A stretch of DNA of 26,248 nt from Linderina pennispora (lineage: Eukaryota; Kickxellomycota; Kickxellomycetes; Kickxellales; Kickxellaceae): NCBI RefSeq assembly GCF_002104995.1, contig NW_024468391.1:1-26248 (forward strand). The letters run 5' to 3'. Every line of letters starts with the position of its first letter. Position 1 is the stretch's first letter. The notes under the pieces are model-generated. The model had not been told where the DNA came from and searched no databases. It saw nothing but the letters and a program-made list of their open reading frames with translations. Positions 8,093 through 16,985 of this stretch are shown here, piece by piece. The position numbers and the translations under genes are program-made.

Positions 8093-9211
8093 ATGTTCAA
8101 AGTTGGCTTTCTGTTCGCTGCTGTCGCCAGCACGTTTGTTGCTGCAGCACCAGTCTCTGTCCAGGACAACCTGATAGTTTTCGGCAACTCGCTCTCGGAC
8201 GTTGGCAACATACAAAAACTGACCGGGTCCTCGGGATTCTGGCAGGGCCGGTTCAGCAACTCGTACGTATGGAACGAGTACGCGGCCAAGCTCCTAGGCA
8301 TGAACCTCGAGAACCACGCGTACGGTGGTGCCACCTCCAACAACGATCTGTCGCCGGCAATGGCCGGTAACATAACCGTCCCTAGTTTCCATGACCAGGT
8401 CAATGCGTGGCTCAAGGATCCTGCGCACCTGTCGCAGCACAGTCTGCAGAACGACGTGGTGGCGGTGGAAATCGGTGGCAACGATATCTTCGGCAACGCC
8501 CAGAAGGTCCTGTCTGGTAATTTGACAGTGGAAAAATTCGCTACGGCTCTGGGTAATAATATCGCTGGAGACATCACCAAGCTGCTTGATGCCGGGTACA
8601 AGAACATCTACGTGTGGAACTTGCCGGCGGTCGACAAGGTCCCGTATATCAACCAGATGGGTGTTGGCGCATTGGTTGCGCCAATGGTCGCAGCCATCAA
8701 TGACCAGGTCAAGGCTGCGTTGCAGCCGGCAGTTGCCCGCGGTGTGCATTTGCTGGACCTTGGCGCACTGATGAACCAGGCCTTGGCGCCGCAGGTCCTT
8801 GCAGCTATGGGAATATCTGATTCGACACACGCATGCTATAACAAGGATAGCGCCGGCGCAGTCACTATCTGCCAGGACCCCGACAACCACTTCTTCTATG
8901 ACGGAATCCACCCAGCATCCCGCATGCAGTATCTGTGGGGTATTGCTGCGTCAATTCTGATTCGTGATCCTGGACACAAGTTCAGCGCCGAGGAGATTTT
9001 GGGGCTCATCAAGACGTTTGGTATCGGGAACAGCAATGTCAACGACAACTTGATTGTTGATGGGATTACTGGACCGGAGAGCAGCGCGATTCCCTCGGGT
9101 TCGGCCACGCCGACTGGCTCTGCTACGCCGACCGCTGCTCCCACCGATACGGTTTACCCGACCGCTGCTCCCACCAGCACTGTACCGCCCAAGTGTATCA
9201 AAAAGAACTAA
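8093..9211 (+). CDS. Secreted GDSL/SGNH-family lipase/esterase, copy 2
   Basis: Tandem paralogue of the preceding hydrolase, also 372 residues and collinear with no insertion or deletion along the whole gene. It has a signal peptide (about 1-20) and the same catalytic blocks: FGNSLSD (again Asn in place of the Asp of GDSL), GGATSNN, EIGGNDIF and DGIHP. The Ser/Thr/Pro-rich tail ends PPKCIKKN. The middle part has diverged (about 40 of 100 residues differ just before block V), but residues about 234-306 are identical at both protein and DNA level, and a 62-base block around GGND (8429-8490) is identical too. The two genes probably came from local duplication, followed by exchange between copies. 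Likely role: digestion of external lipids or esters; the exact substrate is unknown. Confidence 0.93.
   Translation: MFKVGFLFAAVASTFVAAAPVSVQDNLIVFGNSLSDVGNIQKLTGSSGFWQGRFSNSYVWNEYAAKLLGMNLENHAYGGATSNNDLSPAMAGNITVPSFHDQVNAWLKDPAHLSQHSLQNDVVAVEIGGNDIFGNAQKVLSGNLTVEKFATALGNNIAGDITKLLDAGYKNIYVWNLPAVDKVPYINQMGVGALVAPMVAAINDQVKAALQPAVARGVHLLDLGALMNQALAPQVLAAMGISDSTHACYNKDSAGAVTICQDPDNHFFYDGIHPASRMQYLWGIAASILIRDPGHKFSAEEILGLIKTFGIGNSNVNDNLIVDGITGPESSAIPSGSATPTGSATPTAAPTDTVYPTAAPTSTVPPKCIKKN
8792..9011 (+). repeat. 220-base perfect direct repeat, copy B
   Basis: Partner of the block at 7105-7324, inside GDSL copy 2. Flanking sequence diverges abruptly on the 5' side, as expected at a gene-conversion border. 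Confidence 0.97.
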
Positions 9212-9668
9212 AAGCCTTCTAGATGATGAATATACGCTAGTGCGTCACAAAAACAGAGCACTACATGTCAGTTGGCCATATGCAGACATGGGGAAGCGAA
9301 GCCTGCGGCCGCTGATAGGCTATTTATAAGTCAGTTGGTCAGCAGGGCAGGGCGTGCGACAATAGGCCTGCCCATATTAAGCACAGCCGGTGGCATTCGG
9401 CGATCTCACAAAAGGCGGGCTGGCGCAGGGCAAAAGGGGATAGAATAACTATTGCAAAACCCGCAAACTTTTTGTGGTAGGGAGCTGGATCACTGACAGC
9501 CTTGTAAAAGGGCGATGATTTTTGAGCGCACCCTGTCACGTTTTTTGCATAGAGCATCTTGGCGCTATTTGAGTTTGACTGCTGCCCCTTCTATGGCGTG
9601 GTTAAAATTAAGCGAACCATACATAAAAATCGACAATAATGTATTCAAGGAAGTAAAGACTTGTAGGT
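9212..9668. other. Convergent intergenic region
   Basis: Lies between the 3' ends of GDSL copy 2 (+) and the C2H2 factor (-). No credible gene is seen; it probably holds both 3' untranslated regions. Confidence 0.5.
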
Positions 9669-11120
9669 TTAGTGGCCGACAGCCTCGGTGTGCTTTTTCA
9701 GCGCATCCTTGCGGGGGAAGCCCAGCTGGCATTTGTCGCACTGGTAACGGTCGCGTCTTTCATGCAGGACGGCGTGGCGCTGCAAGTCGTGCTTGCGCGT
9801 GAAGGCCTTGGTGCAGTGCGGGCACTGGAAGGGCCGGGACTCGCGGGCATCGGGGAAGTGTGTCAACCGGTGCGTCTTCAGATTATACTGCCGGGCAAAC
9901 GACCGGTCGCATAAATCGCAGTCAAACCGGCGCTCCATGTCGCGCTTATGCACCTTTCGCTCCTTGTGCAGTGGCTCCAGGGCCTCGGGCGACTCCCGCT
10001 TGCTGGTCAATGAGGGGATCGGCGCAAACACCGGCGGGGGTAGTGCCGGGCGCACCAGCGATGGCAGCGTCGGCCGCGACAGCGGCGTGGGCCAGGCAGG
10101 CGGGCGGAACCCGGACTGCTTCGGCATCAGTGGCGGGGCTGGCGGCTGGCGCAATGGCAGGACCGGCGAGAACTGCGAGCCCATCGGTGGGCTGCGCGGG
10201 TCGGCGCGACGGATGGTGCGCGGCGACAGAAGGCGCTGCGACTGCCGCTGCTGTGTGGCCTCGTTGTCCGAGCAGACTTCGTCCAGGGGCGCGAAAAACG
10301 ACTCGTTGGCCGGCACCAGGTCGTTGTGGAAGCTGGCGGCGCTCATTGCCGACGCATTGCGCAGCAATGCCGTGCTGCGCGCAAACCGCCCGGTTAGTGC
10401 CATCACCGCAGCCCCCAGCGGCGCCCCGCGGTCCGCCATGGGCGGTGACACGTGCTGCGCCAGGCTGTTCTGCGGCTGCGACATCAGCGTCGCGTCTTCG
10501 CCTGAAGTCGTCAGGAACGGCGACCCGATCTCCACTGTTGCCTGCGACGACGACGGCGTCGGCCCATTCGCCCCGCGCGCATACGTCGCCGACGCTGCCA
10601 GCAACGACAGTCCAGTCTGCGCGGTCTGTGGGCTGAACGCGCTGATGTCGTGTGTGATTGCGCGCTCCCGCGGCGTCACCAGTGCGTCATCGAACTGCTG
10701 CTGATGGGGCGTCATTGTCGGGTCCGTCAGCGGCCGGATCTCTGGCGTCGTGAATACCTCGGCCGGATCGACGAAACCCGGAAGCGGCCCGTCGGTCACG
10801 ACCGCTGCGGATGGCGACAGAAGCTGCGGTGCGCTGGCTGTGGCTGCGGGATGCGCAGCAGCTGACGAAAACAGCTGCGGCGCCGCGCGTTTTGGCGAGC
10901 TCTGCTGTGTCCCCACGTACTCGGCCAGCCCCGAATCGATAAACAGCGGGCTTGTCATGTATTGCAGGTACTGAAACGCCGCGGGCGAATTAATGTCATT
11001 TAGTGGGTCTGTTGCTCGCGCCGTCTTTGAAAGACTGAATTGAGATTTGGGTGGAATAAGCGTCTGCCCATCCTGGGCAATGAACGGTGTCGAGGGTGCA
11101 GATGCAAACGAGAAATTCAT
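9669..11120 (-). CDS. C2H2 zinc-finger transcription factor, Crz1-like
   Basis: Nuclear DNA-binding regulator of 483 residues, unbroken, read from the ATG at 11120. The N-terminal 390 residues are low-complexity and rich in Ser, Pro, Ala and Gln, typical of activation or phospho-regulated regions. A basic segment (about 375-397, KERKVHKRDMERR) may act as a nuclear signal. Three fingers follow: C-x2-C-x12-H-x3-H at about 401-421 (CDLCDRSFARQYNLKTH), a second at about 433-453 (CPHCTKAFTRKHDLQRH), and a third at about 461-483 (CDKCQLGF...H-x5-H). The protein ends exactly on the last zinc-binding His. The wording of fingers 1 and 2 resembles the Crz1/PrzA calcineurin-responsive group, but I see no clear PxIxIT calcineurin-docking motif, so the specific assignment is tentative; the C2H2 class is secure. 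Confidence 0.85.
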   Translation of the reverse strand: MNFSFASAPSTPFIAQDGQTLIPPKSQFSLSKTARATDPLNDINSPAAFQYLQYMTSPLFIDSGLAEYVGTQQSSPKRAAPQLFSSAAAHPAATASAPQLLSPSAAVVTDGPLPGFVDPAEVFTTPEIRPLTDPTMTPHQQQFDDALVTPRERAITHDISAFSPQTAQTGLSLLAASATYARGANGPTPSSSQATVEIGSPFLTTSGEDATLMSQPQNSLAQHVSPPMADRGAPLGAAVMALTGRFARSTALLRNASAMSAASFHNDLVPANESFFAPLDEVCSDNEATQQRQSQRLLSPRTIRRADPRSPPMGSQFSPVLPLRQPPAPPLMPKQSGFRPPAWPTPLSRPTLPSLVRPALPPPVFAPIPSLTSKRESPEALEPLHKERKVHKRDMERRFDCDLCDRSFARQYNLKTHRLTHFPDARESRPFQCPHCTKAFTRKHDLQRHAVLHERRDRYQCDKCQLGFPRKDALKKHTEAVGH

Positions 11121-12506
11121 ACTGAATAATTTTGTTTTGGTGGTATCAAGCTACAAGTGGTGGGAGGAATAGTGCGGACTTATCTGTACAATAAAGAAGA
11201 AGAAAAAATGTGAGGAATAAAACTGAAAAAAAGCGCAGCCGCAATCGCTTTTTGCATGGCAAGCCGCTTTTATATCGAAAATTTTATTCGCCCCCCCAAC
11301 ACTCGAACCCATGCTTGGCGAGAAGAATAGAAAAACATCGTGCCATGATTGGGTGATCCCCCTTGGCCTCTGCGCCTACGTTCGCATCCGACTTGCAACA
11401 ACCATGTCGGCAATTGAATGGCGGTTTACTATTCTCGGCAAAAAAAAGAAACTCATCTTCTGCCCTTGCCTCTCACATGCCAAGCCGTGTTTTCCCCTCT
11501 CCACATCAGCATTATTGCCAACTATCGTGTCCGCCCAAAAGTTCCTGTCAGCAATGCAATATTTGTCATGCCATCTGGAACCCCCTGGAAACAAAGAACA
11601 TCTGCGTGTATAGTGCGCAGCCACCGGGGATTCTCTTACTAATGCACCTGGTGCTTACTCAATGCTATGGCAAACTGCCGGAAAGCGAAATCGAACGTAT
11701 CGGACTTGCAAACGACCCACCCAAACTTTCTTTGCCAAGCATATCATGACAAAGCCGCTTCGGTTCGTAGATAAAGGCATGCAGCAGATAGGAGCTCCGC
11801 GTTTTTTTACCGTCCAACCAATTTCATATGCATGGGGGTCCATGTTGGGCTATGCATGCCTGACACCACCCCCATGCATTCGATCGTTGCAACACGCTAG
11901 TGCCTGAAGCACCCTAAAAATAGTTTTTCAGTTTTCCTGGGCTCTTCTCATTGCGCAGTGCTCCACCGAATGCAGCATCCATTTGCCAAACACGGCGCCT
12001 CACATTCTCTTATTGCTCTTGGCAAGCATGCATGCCTTCATTTGTCGGAGACAAAGAAATCGGGAGTTGCATGGAGAGGGATAGTGTGTTTACTGCTATA
12101 GTCACAGACTTTTTTCCACGTCCTCAAATACTCGCTACTTTTGCCAAGACACCCTCCCACATGTCCCCATGTGCGGGAGAAATACTCCACACTTCAGATA
12201 CCGCAAAATGCCCAGTTACAGTGGAGGTACAGATTTTTTGTTTGTCCATATGACGTCCGCAGCAAGCTCCCCCTTTCTAGCAGTCTGGAACCGGCAAATA
12301 TCAGCTGGCCGCTGGTGCCAGACAAACCTGCCAGACTCCGACACGTGAACACGGAGCTCGGCTCCGAGAGCAGATCACGCAATCAGATCACCATTTTCGC
12401 TCCTTGGCTCATTCGTCAACTGGCAAATGGGCCATTGCACCTCTTCAATTTTATTCTTGTTTCGCGACAGTTTATTGCTCTTTCGGTTTCATTTCGTGTT
12501 CGCAAA
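11121..12506. other. Divergent promoter region between the C2H2 factor and RPB3
   Basis: About 1.4 kb without a believable gene; the short open frames on both strands have no domain or codon pattern that persuades. It contains a minus-strand TATA box, a C-homopolymer (11290-11296), a CCAAT element near 11816-11820, and several ATGCAT words. It presumably regulates both flanking genes. Confidence 0.5.
11267..11274 (-). promoter_or_regulatory. TATA box of the C2H2 factor
   Basis: TATAAAAG on the minus strand, about 150 bases upstream of the ATG at 11120. Motif and position only. Confidence 0.45.
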
Positions 12507-13484
12507 ATGGAGAGCGAGACCTTTGGCGCCGGCGACTCGGACCCGCAGCTTCGCATTCGGAGTATAGACCAGACCAATGTCAACTTTGTCTTGTCCAACA
12601 CACATCTCAGGTACGCGTTTTTTTCCTGCACAACAGGGAGAGGGAATCTCAGCAAGCAACTCCCGGTGGGGCACTAGTTGTCTCGGAGCTCATTGCAGAA
12701 CAACACCAAGCTCACCAAGTGCCTTTCCTTAATTTGTAGCGTTGCTAACTCGCTGCGGCGCACAATGATCGCCGAAGTACCAACAATGGCCATCGACCTA
12801 GTGGAGTTCATCGAGAACACGTCAGTTCTTGCCGACGAGTTCATTGCGCACCGCCTGGGCATGATCCCCTTGGTAAGCCATGACGTGGACAAGTTCAAGT
12901 ACACGCGCGACTGTATCTGCACGGACTACTGCAAGGACTGCTCGGTGGAATTCCGTTTGCACGTAAAGTGCACCGAGGAGGGCACACGGACCGTGACCAG
13001 CCATGAGTTGATCAGCAGCAATAAGAGCGTAGTGCCGGTGCTCGAGGGAGACGACGACCCAGGGATCATTCTGCTGAAATTGCGCAAGGGCCAGGAAATC
13101 AACATCCACTGTATTGCGAAGAAGGGCGTGGCCAAGGAGCACGCAAAGTGGTCGCCGTGTTGCGCGGTGGCGTTCGAATATGACCCACACAATAATCTGC
13201 GCCATCTGGACTACTGGTATGAGAAGAGCATTGAGAAGGAGTGGCCACTGAGCGAGAATGCCAAGGAAGAGGACAAGACAGATCCGGACGCCCCGTTTGA
13301 TTACAAGGCTGAGCCCACGACCTTTTACTTTAATGTCGAGACTGTTGGCTCCATTAAGCCGCAGAATGTCGTTATTATGGCCACGCGCATCTTGCAGGAG
13401 AAGCTCGGCACTTTGCTGCTGGCCTTGGAGGACGACCAGAACCCGGACGCGGCTGCTGCAGCTGACGACGGCGACTGGTATTAA
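12507..13484 (+). CDS. RPB3: DNA-directed RNA polymerase II subunit RPB3
   Basis: Third-largest core subunit of nuclear RNA polymerase II, which pairs with Rpb11 to form the assembly platform. Two exons: 12507-12610 and 12740-13484, with a 129-base GTACGC...TAG intron that restores the reading NTHLSVANSLRRTMIAE exactly in frame. The spliced product has 282 residues, close to the usual fungal size. Landmarks: the alpha-like motif VANSLRRTMIAEVPT, then ADEFIAHRLGMIPL, the zinc loop C-x-C-x3-C-x2-C (CICTDYCKDC), KLRKGQE, AKKGVAKEHAKWSP, EFEYDP and FYFNVETVGSI, all characteristic of Rpb3. The tail is short and acidic. The start at 12507 is preferred because the exon 1 residues (LRIRSIDQTNVNFVLSNTHL) match the known N-terminal dimerisation strand. 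No frame breaks. Confidence 0.97.
12611..12739 (+). other. RPB3 intron
   Basis: GTACGC donor and TTGTAG acceptor. Removal joins AG|C to make Ser and gives the conserved LSVANSLRR stretch. Confidence 0.9.
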
Positions 13485-14137
13485 AACGAATCAAATCACA
13501 CTACTCCATGTTCCTTCGTGGGTGCGGGAGTACGCGTTTTTTTTGTGTGTGGGAGCAATGGCCGCTGTAAGCCATCTTGTGGAGATGCTTGCATATGCGC
13601 TTGATGGGAATGGGCAAACAAACATTTGTCTCCACATACTTCTCGATGCCGCAAGGACTTGGTCCCCTCTTTTTGAAAAGGAGACAAATAAAAAATAGTA
13701 ACTACTAGCCTGGAGCGCATACCTCTCCGACAGCAGGGCTGGAAAATGTTCGTAGCAGACGGTGAGGGGGAGCGTGGCTCCATTTCGGTAGCTGAAAAAT
13801 AACACCCTGTCCAGAGCCCTGTACACTGTCTAGGTCTTTTATGTATCTCCAGGCCGCACAGGAGCAGTTAGAAGACGGAGCAAGCGAGCAGTAGGGCGCA
13901 TTTTGCAGCAGGTCAAGGAACTCGCATACCCGCAAGACATAAAACCAAATGGTCAAGATCCTCTTTCTGCAGGACTGTTGCAATATTTTTTGTCCAGACT
14001 CCAACGACGCTTGTCAGCTTTTTGTTTTCGCCTCACATCATACACATCACATATTGGCTTGGTATTCCATATATCAGCTACATTTCTGGCTAGCGTCATT
14101 CGGCAGCATAGTTTCTGTTCTTTCCTATCATTTGGGG
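13485..14137. other. Intergenic region between RPB3 and the MADS gene
   Basis: No gene is supported. The left part is presumably the RPB3 3' end and the right part the MADS promoter and leader, ending in pyrimidine-rich sequence before the ATG at 14138. Confidence 0.45.
13687..13692 (+). terminator. Candidate polyadenylation signal of RPB3
   Basis: AATAAA about 200 bases after the RPB3 stop. Motif match only. Confidence 0.3.
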
Positions 14138-15945
14138 ATGGGCCGAAAGAAGATCAATATCCGCGAAATCGAAAACTCGCGGCAGCGCACTGTGACATTT
14201 GCGCGGCGACGCGCCGGGCTGATAAAAAAGGCGCACGAGCTCAGCGTCCTGTGCGGTGTGCAGGTAGCCATGGTGATATTTGACTCGAAGAACGCCAGCC
14301 ATGTGTACGCCTCCTCTGGAGCGCCCGAGGATCTGTTTGCGCGCTACCTGAACAAGCAGTTTCTGACCAACGAGTCGCGCAAGCGCAAAGACCACGCAGA
14401 CACCGAGAGCGACCTGGGCTCCTACGGGTTCGACAATAACGGGTCGTTTATCCGCCGCAGGCTGGCTGTGGTCAACGAATACAAGGTCACGTCGGACGGG
14501 CCTAGCTCCGAGAACTTGCACGTCAAATACACAAAGCAGTACCACAATCCAGGCAGCGAGCCCAAGCAGGCGTTCCCGGCCATGCTGGATAGCCCGCGTG
14601 TGTTGCAGGCGGCAGGTGCGCGGATGCCGGCGCGGTCGGTTTCGCTAGTGCGCAAGGCGCCCATGAATGCTCCAATGCCGATGATGTGCGAGCCGCCAGC
14701 GCAGAATAGCGTGCGGACTTGTCGGCACTGTCGCCTATTTCGAACAGTAGCGAGATGTCGGGTGGTCGCAGCTCACAGGGCTTCCTGGGCGACATTGGCT
14801 CACTGGATCTCAACAGCGTGAATAATATGCTGGGCATAATTAATGCCGCCGAGCCATCAAGCAATCCGACATCGCCTACAGCCAGACATCAGAGTAGCGG
14901 GGAGCCCAAGGCAAAGCGGCCGAAATCCCAATCTTTCTCCACAGCACATGCGCCTACAGTCATTTGCGCCAGGCGCCGTACTCGTCGATGATCACGCCGT
15001 CGAGAATCCCAGAGAGCACGGGCCAGCTGGACGGAAACTTGAGCCAGATGATCGTCGACCAGATCTTTTCCGATGTGGATGTGGCGAAATTGCTGCAAAG
15101 CTCGTCGTCATCATCATCGTCGTCGTCATCGTCGTCATGGCAAGGTGTGTCGCAGCACGATGGGCGGCAGAGTAGTGGTTCAATGAGTAATGCCGACTCC
15201 AGTGCAAGCATCTTTAGCAGCATTTCGGAGTGCTCGCAGGGCTTGGTCTCCCAGTCATTAGGAAACGCGTTTGATGGTTCGATGGACTTTGCTGTTTCCA
15301 TGCGCAAAGAACGCTGAGGGTGCGCAATCGGCGTCGGGCGGCAGCAGTGTTTGAATGAGAATGGGAATCCGGAGGAGGACGAGGAGGAGATGGATGAAGA
15401 AGAGGATAATATTGGCGACGATGATGACGAGGACGAGGACGACGATGAGTATGACGACGAGGACGAGGACGAGGGAAACGACAATGGTGCTGGCGAAGAG
15501 GAAGCAGCGCTGCCAGTAGCCTCCCAAGCATTGCAGGCAGCGCCAGCCAACTACCCTGTGGCTGCTCGAGTGAGATCGGCCCAAAGACCCGCAGACAGGA
15601 CATCATCCAGACGCTGCAGGGCCTCAACATTATCACTGACCAGGCCATCTTTGACCAGCCGGCATCTCTGGCAACAACCCTGGCCATTCACACCCCAGCC
15701 AGTGCATGCCGAGTATCCGCAGCAGCTGTACACACCTGGAAAGCGCGTTCCATGGCATCGCTTCAATGTCTTCGGCAGGCCAGCCGAATATTGCTGCGCA
15801 TTTTGACTTCAACAGCCTTACTGCAAAACCCGGCGGTTTCATGATGGACACCAGTAGTCTGATCCTGCCGGGCAACAGCAGCGGACGCAGCCGTGGGTTC
15901 GAGTCAGATCTGGCCTTTGCCCTGCAGAACGGCAAGGTCTTTTAA
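14138..15945 (+). CDS. MADS-box transcription factor, MEF2/Rlm1-type, with frame-broken tail
   Basis: Nuclear DNA-binding factor; in fungi, MEF2-type MADS proteins such as Rlm1 act below the cell-wall-integrity MAPK. The ATG at 14138 opens a textbook MADS domain (residues 1-60): GRKKINIREIENSRQRTVTF, then ARRRAGLIKKAHELSVLC and VAMVIFDS. The ENSRQRTVTF and HELSVLC wording marks the MEF2 type rather than the SRF type. The clean frame runs to about 14700. After that coding sense moves between frames: SALSPISNSSEMSGG, QAPYSSMITPSRIPE, a 13-Ser run (15099-15137), an acidic Asp/Glu block (15372-15473), DIIQTLQGLNIITDQAIF, and finally HFDFNSLTAKPGGFMMD, to TAA 15943-15945. Total is about 600 residues with at least five single-base breaks. 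The breaks do not fit introns because sequence is continuous across them. The MADS identity is firm; the tail is reconstructed by eye. Confidence 0.88.
15099..15137 (+). repeat. Poly-serine codon run
   Basis: Thirteen consecutive Ser codons, mostly TCG and TCA, inside the MADS gene tail. Confidence 0.9.
15372..15473 (+). repeat. Acidic Asp/Glu codon tract
   Basis: GAG, GAC, GAT and GAA codons almost without interruption, encoding a strongly acidic segment of the MADS protein, a plausible activation region. Confidence 0.85.
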
Positions 15946-16004
15946 ATCTACCACTAATCTTGCAGAGTGATTGTCCACATCATGATATTGACAAAAAAGT
16001 ATGT

Positions 16005-16479
16005 TTAGAATGGCAACGACGACTTGTTCTTCTCCTTCTCCTTGGCCAGATCCTACATGCAGAGAAAGGCTGCATTAGTGCAATTGCAGTGCGACCCTAC
16101 ATTTGATGCCTTACGGTGCCTTACGACGCCCCCTCCCACCATGCAGGCTTTTCTTACCTCCTTCACTTGCGGATCTTTCGGGCATCTCGTCCAGGTTCTT
16201 CTGGATCATGGCCTGCTTCTCAGCATATGTGCGCTGTGCTTGTGTCCCTTTGGCGGCTTCGACCGCACCGGCTTCTTGGGCGGCCAGCTCGGACATGCCA
16301 ATGGATGTCGGATCAATGCCCTGCACGAGGCACGCCTTGCGGGAGCTCCGCCTGCCGGCGCAGGCTGAAGTGGGGCGGCCGCCAATGTCCATTCACAAAG
16401 GGAGACCTTGAATGCAGTTTCCGCATGCTCGGCCTTTACGTGGTAGAATGTTTGCGAGAACTTGGCCACATGTCGCCAT
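16005..16479 (-). CDS. Small unrecognised protein (about 110-125 residues), two likely introns
   Basis: I do not recognise the family. The ATG at 16479-16477 starts a 40-base exon (MATCGQVLANILP). A GTAAAG...TTCAG intron (16365-16439, 75 bases) then joins in frame to exon 2 (16158-16364), which reads KACLVQGIDPTSIGMSEL, then QAQRTYAEKQAMIQKNLDEM. A second intron (16053-16157, GTAAGA...TGTAG) leads to exon 3, whose best frame, ending KEKEKNKSSLPF at TAA 16007-16005, is lysine- and glutamate-rich. Reaching that frame needs one base removed near the end of exon 2 (GATGCCCGAA); without it an alternative Gly/Glu-rich end is open. A different reading of exon 1 (AKFSQTFYHVKAEHAE, no first intron) is also protein-like. 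The 3' end faces the MADS gene with only 59 bases between stops. Confidence 0.5.
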
Positions 16480-16985
16480 TGCAAAATAATTCTTGAATTT
16501 TGGAGCTGAAAAAAAAAAAAGGAGAGCTGAGGCGAAATGTGAGCAATGATGGCCAGCCGCTGCTGATATGAATCGAGTGGCTGATCGTGGTTCGGGAATC
16601 AAAGATCAGTGGCGGGAAGTGGTCACGTTCCATGGCGTGAACCAGCCTGCAAGAGTACCTTGCATTTTTGGCTTTCAGGTGGTTTCATCACTCTTGGACC
16701 TTTTTTGTGATTTTTCCGGGTGTCAGTTTTGGCTCCTTGTCCGTCCTGCTTTTGCTCCCACTCTTTCTATTACGCATTTTTATTTACAGCGCTTGAACTG
16801 ACTGCGGCAGGGAGAGAGGAGCTCTACCAACAGACCACTGCCAACGGCTATAGCAAACAGACACACCCGTTATTTCCTAGCAGCGCGCGTGTGCGCAGAG
16901 GGAAAGTTCACACCCTTTTTTATTTCACCAAACCCCTTACTTGCATCTATTATCGTACTATTTGTATTCTCTCTGCACACTTCAA
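16480..16985. other. Divergent promoter region
   Basis: Lies between the starts of the small minus-strand gene and the large plus-strand low-complexity gene. No coding frame is convincing; a 12-A run lies at 16509-16520. Confidence 0.4.

Noticed and set aside
7720-8607. Minus-strand open frame of 295 codons across the GDSL copy 2 start
   Set aside because: It is antisense to a clear GDSL gene, and a similar antisense frame recurs over copy 1 at the same place (6549-6920), as expected for a codon-bias shadow.
9793-10704. Plus-strand open frame of 303 codons
   Set aside because: It is the antisense shadow of the GC-rich C2H2 factor and shows low-complexity Arg/Cys/Gly content without domains.
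3458-12036. Repeated ATGCAT words in intergenic DNA (for example about 3460, 3681, 6073, 11828, 11852, 11873, 12028)
   Set aside because: Possibly enriched, but the word also occurs in coding parts of the window, and I cannot test significance by eye.
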